The notes under the pieces: generated by a model
Seen by the model: the letters and a program-made list of their open reading frames with translations, nothing else
Databases searched by the model: none
What the model was told of the DNA's origin: nothing
Translations under genes and position numbers: made by a program
Shown: piece after piece, positions 45,846-55,688 of the stretch
Numbering within the stretch: the stretch's first letter is position 1
Layout of the letters: each line of letters begins with the position of its first letter
DNA from: Pseudomonas sp. PSE14
Lineage (GTDB): Bacteria; Pseudomonadota; Gammaproteobacteria; Pseudomonadales; Pseudomonadaceae
Length of the DNA stretch: 64,000 nt
Direction of reading: 5' to 3'
NCBI RefSeq assembly: GCF_029203285.1
Contig: NZ_CP115669.1
Coordinates: 5,394,001 to 5,458,000, forward strand

Positions 45846-46454
45846 TCAGAAACGCGAGCCGGGTTCCGTGAGGAACTGCGTTTCCTCGCCGCTGCACGGT
45901 CGGCCGAGGATGGCGTTGCGGTGGGGGAAGCGACCGAAGCGGGCGATCACCGCCTGATGCTTGCGCGCGTAGGCGAGATAACCGGCGAACAGGACCTTCT
46001 CGCTGTCGCTGGCTTCGGCCTGCAGCGCTTCGTACAGACGCACCGCCTCGTCCTGGCTGGCCAGGTCTTCGGCGTGCTCCAGCACGATGTAGACGAACAC
46101 CCGCTCGATGCGCGGCAGCTGGCGGTCGAAACCGGCTTCCAGACCCTGGCGCACCAGTTGCTGGGCGCGGGCGTCACCGGCATAGGCGCGCGGGCTGTCG
46201 CGAAAGATCATGCGCGGCAACTGGTCCAGCAGCAGGATCAGCGCCAGCCAACCCTGCGGTGTCTCGGCCCAGTCCTCCAGGCCGCCGTCCAGGGCCTGGC
46301 GCACCAGGCCGCCGAAACGGTTCTCGGAGTCCACGTCCTGGCAGGCGCTCTTGCCGAACCACAGCGCATTGCGCTGGGCGGCCACCTCATTGGCATCCAG
46401 CGAGCTGCCGAACCACCAGTCCAGCAGTGCCTGCCAGTGCGACTCTGCGGCCAT
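45846..46454 (-). CDS. DUF924 family protein
   Basis: The 202-residue product matches DUF924: an N-terminal LLDWWFGSSLDANEVAAQRNALWFGKS, then GWLALILLLDQLPRMIFRDSPRAYAGD, the best-conserved block, and a C-terminal RFGRFPHRNAILGRPCSGEETQFL. The fold is all-helical (TPR-like) and no enzymatic role is established. It overlaps the fbp stop by one base (TGATG), so it is co-translated with fructose-1,6-bisphosphatase. Confidence 0.93.
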   Translation of the reverse strand: MAAESHWQALLDWWFGSSLDANEVAAQRNALWFGKSACQDVDSENRFGGLVRQALDGGLEDWAETPQGWLALILLLDQLPRMIFRDSPRAYAGDARAQQLVRQGLEAGFDRQLPRIERVFVYIVLEHAEDLASQDEAVRLYEALQAEASDSEKVLFAGYLAYARKHQAVIARFGRFPHRNAILGRPCSGEETQFLTEPGSRF

Positions 46455-47467
46455 CAGCCTTCCTTGTGGTAGGCAGTGGCGCGCTCGACTTCTTCCTTGG
46501 AACCCAGGAACACCGCGACACGCTGGTGCAGGTTTTCCGGCTGGATCTCGAGGATGCGCTGGTAACCGTTGGTGGCGGCGCCGCCGGCCTGCTCGATGAT
46601 GAAGGACATCGGGTTGGCTTCGTACATCAGGCGCAGCTTGCCGGGCTTCTCCGGCTCGCGGGAGTCGCGCGGGTACATGAACACGCCGCCGCGGGTCAGG
46701 ATGCGGTGCACGTCGGCCACCATGGAGGCGATCCAGCGCATGTTGTAGTTCTTGCCCAGCGGGCCTTCCTTGCCGGCCAGCAGTTCGCTGACGTAGCGCT
46801 TCACCGGGGCTTCCCAGTGACGCTCGTTGGACATGTTGATGGCGAACTCGGCGGTGCTGGTGGGAACGGTGATGTTCTCGTGGGTCAGCACGAAGCTGCC
46901 CAGCTCGCGGTCCAGGGTGAAGCCCTTCACGCCGTTGCCCAGGGTCAGGATCAGCATGGTCTGCGGGCCGTAGATGGCGTAGCCGGCGGCGACCTGGGTG
47001 GTGCCCGGCTGGAGGAAGGCTTCTTCGCGCAGGCTGTCGTTCTGGCTCAGGTACTCATGGGGGCAGCGCAGCACGGAGAAGATGGTGCCGACCGAGACGT
47101 TGACGTCGATGTTGGAGGAGCCGTCCAGCGGATCGAAGACCAGCAGGTAGGCGCCTTTGGGGTACTTGCCGGGGATCTGGTAGGGATGGTCCATTTCCTC
47201 GGAGGCCATGCCGGCCAGGTTACCGGCCCACTCGTTGGCTTCCAGCAGGATTTCGTTGGACATCACGTCCAGCTTCTTCTGCACTTCGCCCTGCACGTTC
47301 TCGGTGCCCATGCTGCCCAGCACGCCGCCGAGGGCTCCCTTGGACACGGCATGGCTGATTTCCTTGCAGGCGCGCGCCACCACCTCGACGAGGAAGCGCA
47401 GGTCGGCCGGGGTGTTGTGACTGCGGGTCTGCTCGATCAGATAGCGGCTCAAGGTAACGCGGGACAT
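46454..47467 (-). CDS. fbp: fructose-1,6-bisphosphatase, class I
   Basis: The 337-residue enzyme hydrolyses fructose-1,6-bisphosphate to fructose-6-phosphate in gluconeogenesis. Metal-binding [34 protein letters not shown], and phosphate-site [25 protein letters not shown] are present. Gluconeogenesis is central for pseudomonads feeding on amino acids such as histidine. The ATG at 47467 starts the family N-terminus. A 144-bp gap separates it from gloA upstream; no clear promoter was assigned there. Confidence 0.96.
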   Translation of the reverse strand: MSRVTLSRYLIEQTRSHNTPADLRFLVEVVARACKEISHAVSKGALGGVLGSMGTENVQGEVQKKLDVMSNEILLEANEWAGNLAGMASEEMDHPYQIPGKYPKGAYLLVFDPLDGSSNIDVNVSVGTIFSVLRCPHEYLSQNDSLREEAFLQPGTTQVAAGYAIYGPQTMLILTLGNGVKGFTLDRELGSFVLTHENITVPTSTAEFAINMSNERHWEAPVKRYVSELLAGKEGPLGKNYNMRWIASMVADVHRILTRGGVFMYPRDSREPEKPGKLRLMYEANPMSFIIEQAGGAATNGYQRILEIQPENLHQRVAVFLGSKEEVERATAYHKEG

Positions 47468-47611
47468 GAAAGGCTCCAGGGGAGAAGGGGAAAAATCAGG
47501 GCGCATTCTAGCGTGGAATCGGGCGCGATGCCTCCTGCACGGTGGTCGCGCCGATTGCTTGGAACCCGCCAGCCACGGGCAGTTCCCCGGCCCGAAGCGC
47601 GGCTGCGGCCT

Positions 47612-48142
47612 TCAGCCGCGTCCCAGCTCGCCGTTGAGCGAGGCCTGGACGATCTCGACCCAGTAACCATCGGGGTCGGCAATGAAAGCGACGTTCTTCA
47701 TGCCGCGCTCCAGCGGCTTGACGAACGGTACGCCCAACGCCTCGAAGCGCGCACAGGCGGCGCGGATGTCCGGCACCGAGAAACAGATATGGCCGAAGCC
47801 GCGCGGCTCGCTGTTGCCGTTGTGGTACTGGCTGTCATCGGACTCGGTGCCCCAGTTGTGGGTCAGTTCCAGCACCGACTCGCGGCCGAATGTGTAGCGC
47901 TGGCGCTCGCCGGTGTTCTCCGGCACGTCATGTCCCTTGGTGTGAGCAAGGAAGTACAGGGAGAAGCGGCCTTCCTCGAAGTCCAGCCGGCGCAGCAGGC
48001 GCATGCCCAGCACGCGGGTGTAGAAGTCCAGCGACGGCTCCGGGCTCTTCACCCGCAGCATGGTGTGGTTGAACACGTAGTCCTGGGTGACGGCTTCCGG
48101 CTCGGCACAGACGCCGGGCTGCAGTTCGGTGGTGAAGGTCAT
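47612..48142 (-). CDS. gloA: lactoylglutathione lyase (glyoxalase I)
   Basis: The 176-residue metalloenzyme turns the methylglyoxal-glutathione hemithioacetal into S-lactoylglutathione. The conserved start YVFNHTMLRVKSPEPSLDFYTRVLGMRLL, VLELTHNWGTESD, GFGHICFSVPD and VAFIADPDGYWVEIVQ carry the metal ligands (His, Glu, His, Glu). The insertions are of the longer, zinc-type GloA class seen in GloA3 of P. aeruginosa. The ATG at 48142 has a GAGGA site upstream. Confidence 0.95.
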   Translation of the reverse strand: MTFTTELQPGVCAEPEAVTQDYVFNHTMLRVKSPEPSLDFYTRVLGMRLLRRLDFEEGRFSLYFLAHTKGHDVPENTGERQRYTFGRESVLELTHNWGTESDDSQYHNGNSEPRGFGHICFSVPDIRAACARFEALGVPFVKPLERGMKNVAFIADPDGYWVEIVQASLNGELGRG

Positions 48143-48261
48143 GGCGGGTCCTCGAATAACGGACCGGCAGTCTAGCGACACGAGGATTTGGCGGGGTAAC
48201 AGCGGGGTATTACGGGCGAGGGAGGCCCGGCGCGCGCCGGACTCCCTGCCCTCTCGACTCG

Positions 48262-50169
48262 TCAGAAATCCAGACTCAAAGCCAGGTTCACGCCCTGTGC
48301 CAGGTCATCGCTGCTGTGGTGCGCGCTATAGCCTCCACGCAGCGACAGCTCCGGCGTCAGCTTCTGCGAGAAGCCCAGCGACAGGCGCTGCATGTGGCTC
48401 TGCGGAGTGTAGCCCTGCAGGGTGAAGTCGTTGGCCGGCAGGCTGGTGAAGTTCATCCCGACGTTCTGGGTGTCATCGGCGTATTCGCGCTCCACCGCCA
48501 CCTCGCCGAACAACTGGGTCTCGGCGGAGAGGTCGAGCTTGCCCTGCAAGCCGACGCCAAGACGCCGGGAGTAGCGATCCTGCTCGTCGAAGGCCAGCGA
48601 GGTGGAGTTGCCGCCATCCTCTTCGTAGCTGTCCACCTTCACCCGCGCCCAGTCGGCGCTGACGAAGGGCGACAGGTGCCAGTTCTCGCCGCCCTGGGCG
48701 ATGTCGTAGCCGAGGCGGCCGCTGAAGGCCAGCAGGCTGCCGTTGGTGTCCCCCTTCTCCTCGACGGTGCGGTCAACGAGGGCGAACTTGCGGTTGGCCT
48801 CGTCGTAGTCGAGGTAGCCGCCGGTCACCGCGGCGTCGGCCCACCAGCGGTTCTGCTGGTACTGCGCGAACAGGCTGCCCAGGTAACTGTTGAGCTTGTA
48901 GTCGGAGTCCTCGGCACCCGCCTCCAGCTTCTGCCGGTAGAAGCCGGCGGCGGCGCCGATGCGCCAGGCGTCGTCCAGGCGGTAGCTGCCGCCCAGGGTC
49001 AGGTTGTAGCCGAAACCATCGCCACTGGCGGCGCTGTCCTGGTCGTCGTAGTCCAGGTGCTGGCCACCCCCGGAGATGAAGCCGCGCCACTGACCTGTGG
49101 CCTGCCAGCTCTCCCAGTCAGCCAGCCATTGGCTGTGCAGCGTGTCCTGGAAGCCGTTGTAGGTACCCAGCGCCATCTCCGGCAGCATGGTGGCCTCCCA
49201 GGGCGCGGCCAGTACTGAATAGGCGTAGTCGGCAATCAGGCGTTGGCCGGCGATGGTCGGGTGCACGCCGTCGTTGAAGATCAGCTTGGTCGGATCGGGG
49301 GTTGCGCTGTGGCGGCCGTAGAGCGGGTTTTCCGGGCAATTGTTGCCGCTGAAGCAGGTACCCACCAGGTTGGTACCGGTAGCCAGGCCGTAGGCACCCG
49401 GGTCGGCCAGGACTTCCTTGAGCAACCCCGGGATGTTCAGCGGGATGACATTGGCGTCGGACGCGGCGAGCTGGTTGACCAGCTCCTCGTTGAAGATGCC
49501 GGACAGCTGAGTGCCGAAGGACTGCAACGGAGTACCGTTGGTGGCCGGGGCCAGACCGAGATCGGGCAGCAACCAGACCATGATGTAGCGCGCGCCGGCG
49601 TTGTGCAGCGCGTCAACACTGTCCACCAAGCGCCCGGCCGCCGCGCGCGCGGTGGGGTCGTTGGTGATACGCAGCTGGAGGAAGTCGTTGCCGCCACCAG
49701 TGAGGTAGTAGAGCGCGTTCGGGTCCGCCCGGCGCCCAACCAGGTAGCCGTCGCGGGTGCGGGTATTGCCCCCGGCGCTGACCACCGAGCCACCCGGCGC
49801 GGTGATGGAGTCGTAGATCTGGTCGGTGCGGTAGCCGCCCACCGCCCAGTTGTTGCCGTCCTGGGTGCCGCCGACCAGCGAGGTCGAGGGGTTGAGGTCG
49901 GACGAGGAGACGCCCAGCTTGCCGCCGAGGATCATCGGCGCGGTCGGCCCGAAGGCTTCGCCGTGGCCTTCCAGATAGCTCGGGCCGGTGCGGTTGGTGA
50001 AGCGCGTGGAGGCGCCTGCCGGGCCGCCGGCGTCGGGGAACTGACCCGAATCGCTGAGGCTGTCGCCGAACACCACCATGGTCGAATAGGGGGAAGGGGC
50101 TGCCGAGGCCTGCGAGGCAATCGCCAATACGCAGGCAGCCGCCAACGGGGTGAGCGCCTGTCTGATCAT
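48262..50169 (-). CDS. estA: autotransporter GDSL esterase EstA
   Basis: The 635-residue product has a signal peptide (cleavage after QASA, residue 23). A GDSL passenger follows with nucleophile Ser37 in [11 protein letters not shown], block III GGGNDF and the Asp/His of [11 protein letters not shown] near residue 310. The C-terminal autotransporter beta-barrel covers about residues 355-635 and ends in the classical Phe (LALSLDF). EstA is an outer-membrane esterase of pseudomonads linked to rhamnolipid production, motility and biofilm. Mature numbering puts the Ser at 14, as in P. aeruginosa EstA. Confidence 0.96.
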   Translation of the reverse strand: MIRQALTPLAAACVLAIASQASAAPSPYSTMVVFGDSLSDSGQFPDAGGPAGASTRFTNRTGPSYLEGHGEAFGPTAPMILGGKLGVSSSDLNPSTSLVGGTQDGNNWAVGGYRTDQIYDSITAPGGSVVSAGGNTRTRDGYLVGRRADPNALYYLTGGGNDFLQLRITNDPTARAAAGRLVDSVDALHNAGARYIMVWLLPDLGLAPATNGTPLQSFGTQLSGIFNEELVNQLAASDANVIPLNIPGLLKEVLADPGAYGLATGTNLVGTCFSGNNCPENPLYGRHSATPDPTKLIFNDGVHPTIAGQRLIADYAYSVLAAPWEATMLPEMALGTYNGFQDTLHSQWLADWESWQATGQWRGFISGGGQHLDYDDQDSAASGDGFGYNLTLGGSYRLDDAWRIGAAAGFYRQKLEAGAEDSDYKLNSYLGSLFAQYQQNRWWADAAVTGGYLDYDEANRKFALVDRTVEEKGDTNGSLLAFSGRLGYDIAQGGENWHLSPFVSADWARVKVDSYEEDGGNSTSLAFDEQDRYSRRLGVGLQGKLDLSAETQLFGEVAVEREYADDTQNVGMNFTSLPANDFTLQGYTPQSHMQRLSLGFSQKLTPELSLRGGYSAHHSSDDLAQGVNLALSLDF

Positions 50170-50274
50170 CCTGCTACTCCGTGCTTGTTTTTATTGGGCT
50201 GACAGAACGCCCTCACAGTAGCAGAGTTTTCCCAGGCGACCCCCCTATCTCGCGGCGATCTCCGTGAACCTTGC

Positions 50275-51636
50275 TCAGTTTTGCGGGCGACTGCTACGCA
50301 ACAGGCTCAGCGCCATCACCCCGAGCAGGCCGACGCCGGCCAGCAGCACGGCCCACAGGCCGTAGCGCTTCCAGCGGCCATCCGCCTTGGGTTGCACGCC
50401 CGGCGCCTCGACCACCGGGGTCTGCAGGTTGCCTTTGAGATGGGCCTCGCCCAGGGTGGACAAGCGCTTGGGCTCGAAGCCCGGCACCAGGGTGGACAGC
50501 GGCAGGCTGCCATCAGTGGCCGATGGGCTGCCGACCGCCAGTTGATAAGGCTCGCCACCGCGGGCGAGGAAAACGACTTCGGTGGCGCGCACGCCAATGC
50601 TCAGGTTCGCCGTCGAGCCGCCCAGGCCACCGCCCCGGGTATCCGGTTGCAGGCGCAATTGGCTGACCGCGCCCCCCGGCAGTTCCAGTTCCTCCTGGGT
50701 GATCTCGCCGCTCTCCCCCGGCAAGCGATACAGCACGCCACGCGCCAGCGGCGTCCACTGCACATTGCCGTCGTGGCGACCGGAGACCACCACCGGCGCC
50801 AGGGTATTGGCCTGTTGCAGCGGAATCCGTACCCGCTCCACCGGCAGCGCCAGCGGCAGGCTCCAGCTGAATTCGCCGTTGGCATCGGCCTTGGCCGCCA
50901 GCGGTACCGACCACAGCATGGGGATCGGCCCGCTGCTGTTGCGGCTGCCGCTCAGGGTGGCGCCGTTCAACTGCGCGGCCTGCTCCGGCGACGCCCACCA
51001 CAAGCGCAGGTAGCGCGCCGTTTCGCCGGGCAAGGCAATGTCGTTCTGTTCGATACGCTGGCCGTTGAAGTCCAGCCGCGCCAGCTGCCCTTCGCCGAGG
51101 GAACGCCAGTGCTCCAGGTCGTCGCTGGCCTCGATGCGCAGGCGCTGGAAGCCATCGGTCGCGGCCGTCCAGTCCAGTTGCAGGCGGTCCAGCGGCAGGT
51201 CACCGCTGCCGGTTTCCAGCAGCCAGCCGCGCAGGGCTGGTTGCGTGTCCTGAGCCGGCACGTTCGGGGTGATTTCCAGAATGGTACCCGTGGTGCTGCG
51301 CACGACTTTCACGCTGTCGGCGGCGGCGCTGCCGCTCTGCCCGCGCAGCGGGAAGATGCGCGCCTGCACCTCGCTGCGCACGCGGCTCTCGCTGGCGGCG
51401 CTGGTACGCAGGCTGTAGGGCAGCGCCTCACCTTCGGCGTTGAAGATACGCACATCGCGCAGGTCGCCATGGCGCGCTGCGAACAGCACCTCGATGGGCA
51501 GCTGGACGCGGTACCACGGGCCATTGCCGGACGTTTCCAGCGGCACACGCTGGGCAAAATCGGCCGGCGTCGGCGCGGCGCCGGCTGCGCCGCAGAACCC
51601 TGCTGCGGCGAGCAGGACGAGAGCTTTGAGCTTCAT
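50275..51636 (-). CDS. DUF3999 family membrane-anchored protein
   Basis: The 453-residue product has a signal peptide (GFCGAAGAAP). The long beta-rich periplasmic region opens DFAQRVPLETSGNGPWYRVQLPIEVL, and a single C-terminal membrane helix (YGLWAVLLAGVGLLGVMALSLL) ends in an RSSRP tail. This is the DUF3999 family, always seen beside a DUF2339 gene. Discoidin-like strands (RLRIEASDDLEHWRSLGEG, RYLRLWW) suggest carbohydrate or envelope binding. The ATG at 51636 overlaps the stop of the DUF2339 gene by four bases (ATGA). Function unknown. Confidence 0.88.
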   Translation of the reverse strand: MKLKALVLLAAAGFCGAAGAAPTPADFAQRVPLETSGNGPWYRVQLPIEVLFAARHGDLRDVRIFNAEGEALPYSLRTSAASESRVRSEVQARIFPLRGQSGSAAADSVKVVRSTTGTILEITPNVPAQDTQPALRGWLLETGSGDLPLDRLQLDWTAATDGFQRLRIEASDDLEHWRSLGEGQLARLDFNGQRIEQNDIALPGETARYLRLWWASPEQAAQLNGATLSGSRNSSGPIPMLWSVPLAAKADANGEFSWSLPLALPVERVRIPLQQANTLAPVVVSGRHDGNVQWTPLARGVLYRLPGESGEITQEELELPGGAVSQLRLQPDTRGGGLGGSTANLSIGVRATEVVFLARGGEPYQLAVGSPSATDGSLPLSTLVPGFEPKRLSTLGEAHLKGNLQTPVVEAPGVQPKADGRWKRYGLWAVLLAGVGLLGVMALSLLRSSRPQN

Positions 51637-54600
51637 GCGGAAGGTTGCTCCTGTTGCGGTTGCTCGTCGGGCGCGGGCCGGCGCGGCGGCAGCGGCGCGA
51701 AGTAGCCGACGATCAGCATCAGCACGCCGACGCCGATGAAGGAAATGATGCGTTCCAGGCTGCCGCCGCTGGCGCGGTCGACCAGGAACAGCTTGACCAC
51801 CACGACTACCAGCAGCGCCGCGCCGACCAACCAGAAATCGCGGCGACCACGCAGGTGCCCGGCGATCATCAGACCCAGCGCGATCAGCGCCCAGACGATG
51901 GACAGGCCTGCCTGCACCAGCATCGACTCGCGCAGGGCGAAGGCCTCGAACGGCACGCCGCCCCAGTGATGCGCGGTACGGCACACCGCCATGGTCAGCA
52001 GTGCGAACAGCGAGGCGCCCAGCACGGCTTGCACCGGCAGACGCAGCCTCGCTTCGGCGATCCCGAGTTGCGGCAGGCCCAGGCGTGTCCACTGGAACAC
52101 CGCCGCCAGCACGATCAACATGCCCAGCTCCAGCGGGTTGAGCAGCGGCAGGTAAGGCAGCGGCTCCGCCGAACCGTCGCTGAACAGGTTAACCAGCCAG
52201 AACCAGCCCAGCAGCGCCACTGCTACCGGCACGGCGACAATCGCCCGGTATTCGCGCTCGAAGGCCGCCACCGGCCACGGCAGGCGCCGCACGCCGCCCA
52301 TCAGGATCAGGTAGCAGCTCGGCACCAGCGCCCAGCCCAGCCAGCGCCAGGCGTTGTAGTGCTCGGCCAGGGCGAAGAACAGGTAACGCAGCTCCAGCGC
52401 CGCCACCGCGAGGATCAACCAGCAACCCAGCACGTGGGCCGCCCGCGCCGCCACGCGTGGCAACAGCGCATCGAGTCGGCGCAGCGCGAAGAAATGCACC
52501 GCGAACAGCGCCAGCCAACCGAGCCAGCCCAGCTGCGCCAACGGGTGGTATTCCAGGTTCCAGGCACTGGCCAGCGCCACCACGCCCAGCGGCGACAGCG
52601 CCAGGCACAGCAACGCCAGCGCACGCCATTGATCGCGGCGCGCCAGCAGCGACCAGAGCGCCACGCTGACGGCGGCCACCAGCAGCGCCACGTGCTCGCG
52701 CATCGGCGCCGGCACGAAGCGGGCGATCTCCCACAGCGCGGTCAGCGCCCACCAGCCGGCGCCCCAGATCAACAGCAATTGCGACAGTTGCTCCAGGCCC
52801 AGCCCGCCCAGCGCCAGACGACGCTCGTGCGCGCTGGCCCGATGCAGGCGCCAGGCACCGACCAGCGCCGCCAGCGCCAGTACCGCCGGAGTCCAGAAGC
52901 CCATGTGCGCCAGCGGCTTCAGCCCCTCGCTAGGCAGGTCGCCGAACAGCGCCGGGCCACCGAGCAGGAAGGCTCCGGCACCGATCACCTGCAGCACCAG
53001 GCCGAAGACGAAGGCCGCGCGCTGCTGCAGTTGCAGGCTCAGCCAGAGGATCAGCAGGCCGCTGCCGGCCCAGACGGCGGCCGCCGTGCGCCACGGCAGC
53101 ACGAACAGCACGGCGAGGTTGATGAAGGCCAGCCCCAGCAGCAGGACGACGCTCAGACCGAGCATCAGCCGGCGGTCGTCGCGCACCAGGGAATCCCGCG
53201 CGGCGATCAGCATGGCGGCAATCAGCGCGAGGCCAATCAACGAGGCGGTCACCAGTCCGCGCCAACCCGAGCCGAGCACACCGCTCCCCGCCTCGGCTCC
53301 GCGCAGATGCAGGAGGAAGATCGCACCGCCCAGCAGTTGCACCGCGAAGGCGCAGGCCAGGAAGGTACGCGAACGCAGGCGCAGGCCGGCGAACAAGGTC
53401 GCCAGCCCCGCCACCGCCCAGATCATCGCGGTGCCGTCGGCCCCCAGGCACAGCGGCGCGATCAGGTAGAGGAAGCCCAGGCCGAAGGTCGCCAGCAGCG
53501 GGCGGACGTTCGGCTCCCAGCTGCGCAGCGTCTGCGTATTGGCATTGCGCAGGTTCCAGAAGCTGAACAGCAGCGCCACACCGAGCATCAGTGCGCCCAG
53601 CGGCGCGCCCTCCAGCAGGTGCAGCGACAGCGGATCGGAACGCAGGTCGGCGAGGAACGCCAGCGCCGCGCCGATCTGCAACAGCAGCGCGAAGATGCGC
53701 GCCAGCGGCCGCTGCTGACGCAGGCCGAGCCAGTAGATACCGGCGCCCTCCACGGCCCAGGCAGCGGAGGTCCAGCGTGCGTCCAGGCCCAGCGGAATGG
53801 CCAGGGTGCCGAACACCACGCCCAGCGCCAGACAGGTCTCCACCAGCAGCAATGCGCGGCCGGCGGTGCGCCCGGCCAGCAGGCGCGCCAGGATCATGTA
53901 GAACAGCCCCAGCGCCAGGGCACTGAATGCCGCGCCGAACTCCAGGTGCTGGATGACGCCGTATTGCAGGCCGAAGCCCACCAGCGGCGTGCCGAACAGC
54001 ACGGTGCCATCGACATAGTCGGTCTGCCGCGCCGACCAGCGCAGCAAGGCGTCACGGGAGTCATCCTCCGGCGCCCCGGTGGCTTCGCGCAGGCGGCGGC
54101 GGGCGAACAGCAGGCCGATGGCGACATAGGTGAGGAAGAACAGGACCAGGAACGGTTCGGTGGTGGCGAACAGCTCGGGCTTGTAGGAGCGCAGCCCCCA
54201 AGCCAGGCCGATGCCGAAGGTACCGAAGAAGCCGATCAGGTTGAGCATGCGCCAGGCCTTGAACCAGGCGATGGCGAGGATGCCGGCGTTGAGCAGGGCG
54301 AAATAGCTGAACAGGGCGACGTGATTACCGCCCCCGCTGGATGCCAGGATCGGCGCGGCGAAGCCGCCCAGCGCGGCAGCGGCGGCGAGGCCGAGGGCGT
54401 CCTGGAGGATGGCCAGGATCGCCGAGAACAGGGTGACCGCCACTAGCAACGCGAAGCCGGCCTGCGGGTCGATCAGTACCTCGCCGTGGTTCATGGCCGG
54501 GTACAGCTTGATACCGGCGAACACCGTCAGGTACAGCACGGCGACGCCGGTGCCCTGCAGGACCAGCGCGTAGGCCGGGCGCCGTTGACGCAGCCACCAG

Positions 54601-55358
54601 CCAAGGCCGAGCAGCGCCAGTGCCGCGAAAGCAGTGCCGATATACGGGCCCTGGGGCGGCATGGTCATGCCTTCGGTGGCGTAACGCAGCAGGAAGGCCA
54701 GGCCGAGGAACAGCAGCACCACGCCGACGCGCAGCACGGTGTTGCCACCCAACAGCCAGTCGCGGGCAGCGCCGAAAGCCCGATCGAACAAGGACGGCGC
54801 CGGCGGCTTGGGCGGCGACGGTGGAACGGCGGGAGCGGCCTGGGGCCGGGGCGCCTCGGCGCGCGCCTGGGATTGGCTCGGGGAAGGCTGAGACGTTTCC
54901 AGCGGTTCGAGGGCCAGCTCGGACCATTCGATGGCCGGCTCGGCGGGAGCGGCGGCAGCGGGCGCCGGCGACGGCTCGGCGGCAGGCAGCTCGATATCCC
55001 ATTCCAGCTCCGGCGCAGAGGTTTCGGCAACGGGCTGCACCGTTTCGGCTGCCGGAGCGGGTTCCACTGGAGCCTCGGGCTTCTCGGGAGTGACGAATTC
55101 GACGCTGGACAACGGCGTCTGCTCAGCGCGGCGCTCGACCTGCAGCAGCCGTTCATACAGCGCCTGGGTACCCTGCTCGAAGCGCTCGCCAAAGGCTTTC
55201 AGCTCGCGACGCAGGCCGGCGTTCTCCTGCCTCAGCCCCTGCAACGCGACGGCTTGCCCCAGGGCGAGGCCGGCGACCGCACCCAGTACAGCGCCGATGA
55301 TCGACTCACCCGCAGCGGCGCCGATGACCAGACCGACCAGCATGAAAATCCATTGCAT
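51633..55358 (-). CDS. DUF2339 family giant polytopic membrane protein
   Basis: The 1241-residue product begins with a short hydrophobic glycine-zipper-like segment (about 5-35), a coiled-coil (about 38-75) and a Pro/Ala/Glu-rich linker of about 100 residues. The rest is roughly 30 membrane helices. Motifs such as RVGVVLLFLGLAFLLRYATEGM and ALGGFAAPILASSGGGNHVALFSYFALLNAGI are typical of DUF2339. It is translationally coupled to the DUF3999 gene. The pair probably forms an envelope complex, but no substrate or role is established. Confidence 0.92.
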   Translation of the reverse strand: MQWIFMLVGLVIGAAAGESIIGAVLGAVAGLALGQAVALQGLRQENAGLRRELKAFGERFEQGTQALYERLLQVERRAEQTPLSSVEFVTPEKPEAPVEPAPAAETVQPVAETSAPELEWDIELPAAEPSPAPAAAAPAEPAIEWSELALEPLETSQPSPSQSQARAEAPRPQAAPAVPPSPPKPPAPSLFDRAFGAARDWLLGGNTVLRVGVVLLFLGLAFLLRYATEGMTMPPQGPYIGTAFAALALLGLGWWLRQRRPAYALVLQGTGVAVLYLTVFAGIKLYPAMNHGEVLIDPQAGFALLVAVTLFSAILAILQDALGLAAAAALGGFAAPILASSGGGNHVALFSYFALLNAGILAIAWFKAWRMLNLIGFFGTFGIGLAWGLRSYKPELFATTEPFLVLFFLTYVAIGLLFARRRLREATGAPEDDSRDALLRWSARQTDYVDGTVLFGTPLVGFGLQYGVIQHLEFGAAFSALALGLFYMILARLLAGRTAGRALLLVETCLALGVVFGTLAIPLGLDARWTSAAWAVEGAGIYWLGLRQQRPLARIFALLLQIGAALAFLADLRSDPLSLHLLEGAPLGALMLGVALLFSFWNLRNANTQTLRSWEPNVRPLLATFGLGFLYLIAPLCLGADGTAMIWAVAGLATLFAGLRLRSRTFLACAFAVQLLGGAIFLLHLRGAEAGSGVLGSGWRGLVTASLIGLALIAAMLIAARDSLVRDDRRLMLGLSVVLLLGLAFINLAVLFVLPWRTAAAVWAGSGLLILWLSLQLQQRAAFVFGLVLQVIGAGAFLLGGPALFGDLPSEGLKPLAHMGFWTPAVLALAALVGAWRLHRASAHERRLALGGLGLEQLSQLLLIWGAGWWALTALWEIARFVPAPMREHVALLVAAVSVALWSLLARRDQWRALALLCLALSPLGVVALASAWNLEYHPLAQLGWLGWLALFAVHFFALRRLDALLPRVAARAAHVLGCWLILAVAALELRYLFFALAEHYNAWRWLGWALVPSCYLILMGGVRRLPWPVAAFEREYRAIVAVPVAVALLGWFWLVNLFSDGSAEPLPYLPLLNPLELGMLIVLAAVFQWTRLGLPQLGIAEARLRLPVQAVLGASLFALLTMAVCRTAHHWGGVPFEAFALRESMLVQAGLSIVWALIALGLMIAGHLRGRRDFWLVGAALLVVVVVKLFLVDRASGGSLERIISFIGVGVLMLIVGYFAPLPPRRPAPDEQPQQEQPSA

Positions 55359-55583
55359 GCTTTCAAATCCTTGAAGTTCTGTACGAATCCATCCCGAGCC
55401 GGACGGCGATGTCCGGGAGGCTGAGTATATCGGTCCGAGTCCGTGACCGGTCTGCTACACACTCACAGCCTTGAACATTCAGACGTCGCGACACTGCCTT
55501 GCGGCCACGCGAAGGCGGTGGCTTTTCGTTGGACCGAGGGGCGCTGGGCCCCTGTTCACGCACAAAGCCCCGCGGTGGAGTCG

Positions 55584-55609
55584 GTTCGCGAGCAAGCTCG
55601 CTCCTACAA
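55584..55609. repeat. single REP unit
   Basis: One reverse REP unit (TTCGCGAGCAAGCTCGCTCC) without an intact partner. The 330-bp gap between the DUF2339 gene and typA holds only this REP, a terminator and the upstream region of the DUF2339 gene. Confidence 0.88.
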
Positions 55610-55643
55610 GGAGCGGCGGCGGTCGGGCCCGAATGCCGGGCAA

Positions 55644-55674
55644 GAAAAAGCCGGGCATAAGCCCGGCTCTTTCG
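55644..55674 (-). terminator. typA terminator
   Basis: AGCCGGGC and GCCCGGCT (55649-55668) form an 8-bp stem with a TTAT loop on the minus strand, followed by TTTTTC. It lies about 20 bases after the typA stop. Confidence 0.9.
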
Positions 55675-55688
55675 TGTTGCTGGTCGAT

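Noticed and set aside
51645-54446. A 933-codon plus-strand frame opposite the DUF2339 gene
   Set aside because: Gln/Arg/Glu-rich shadow of a hydrophobic membrane protein, with no recognisable domain.
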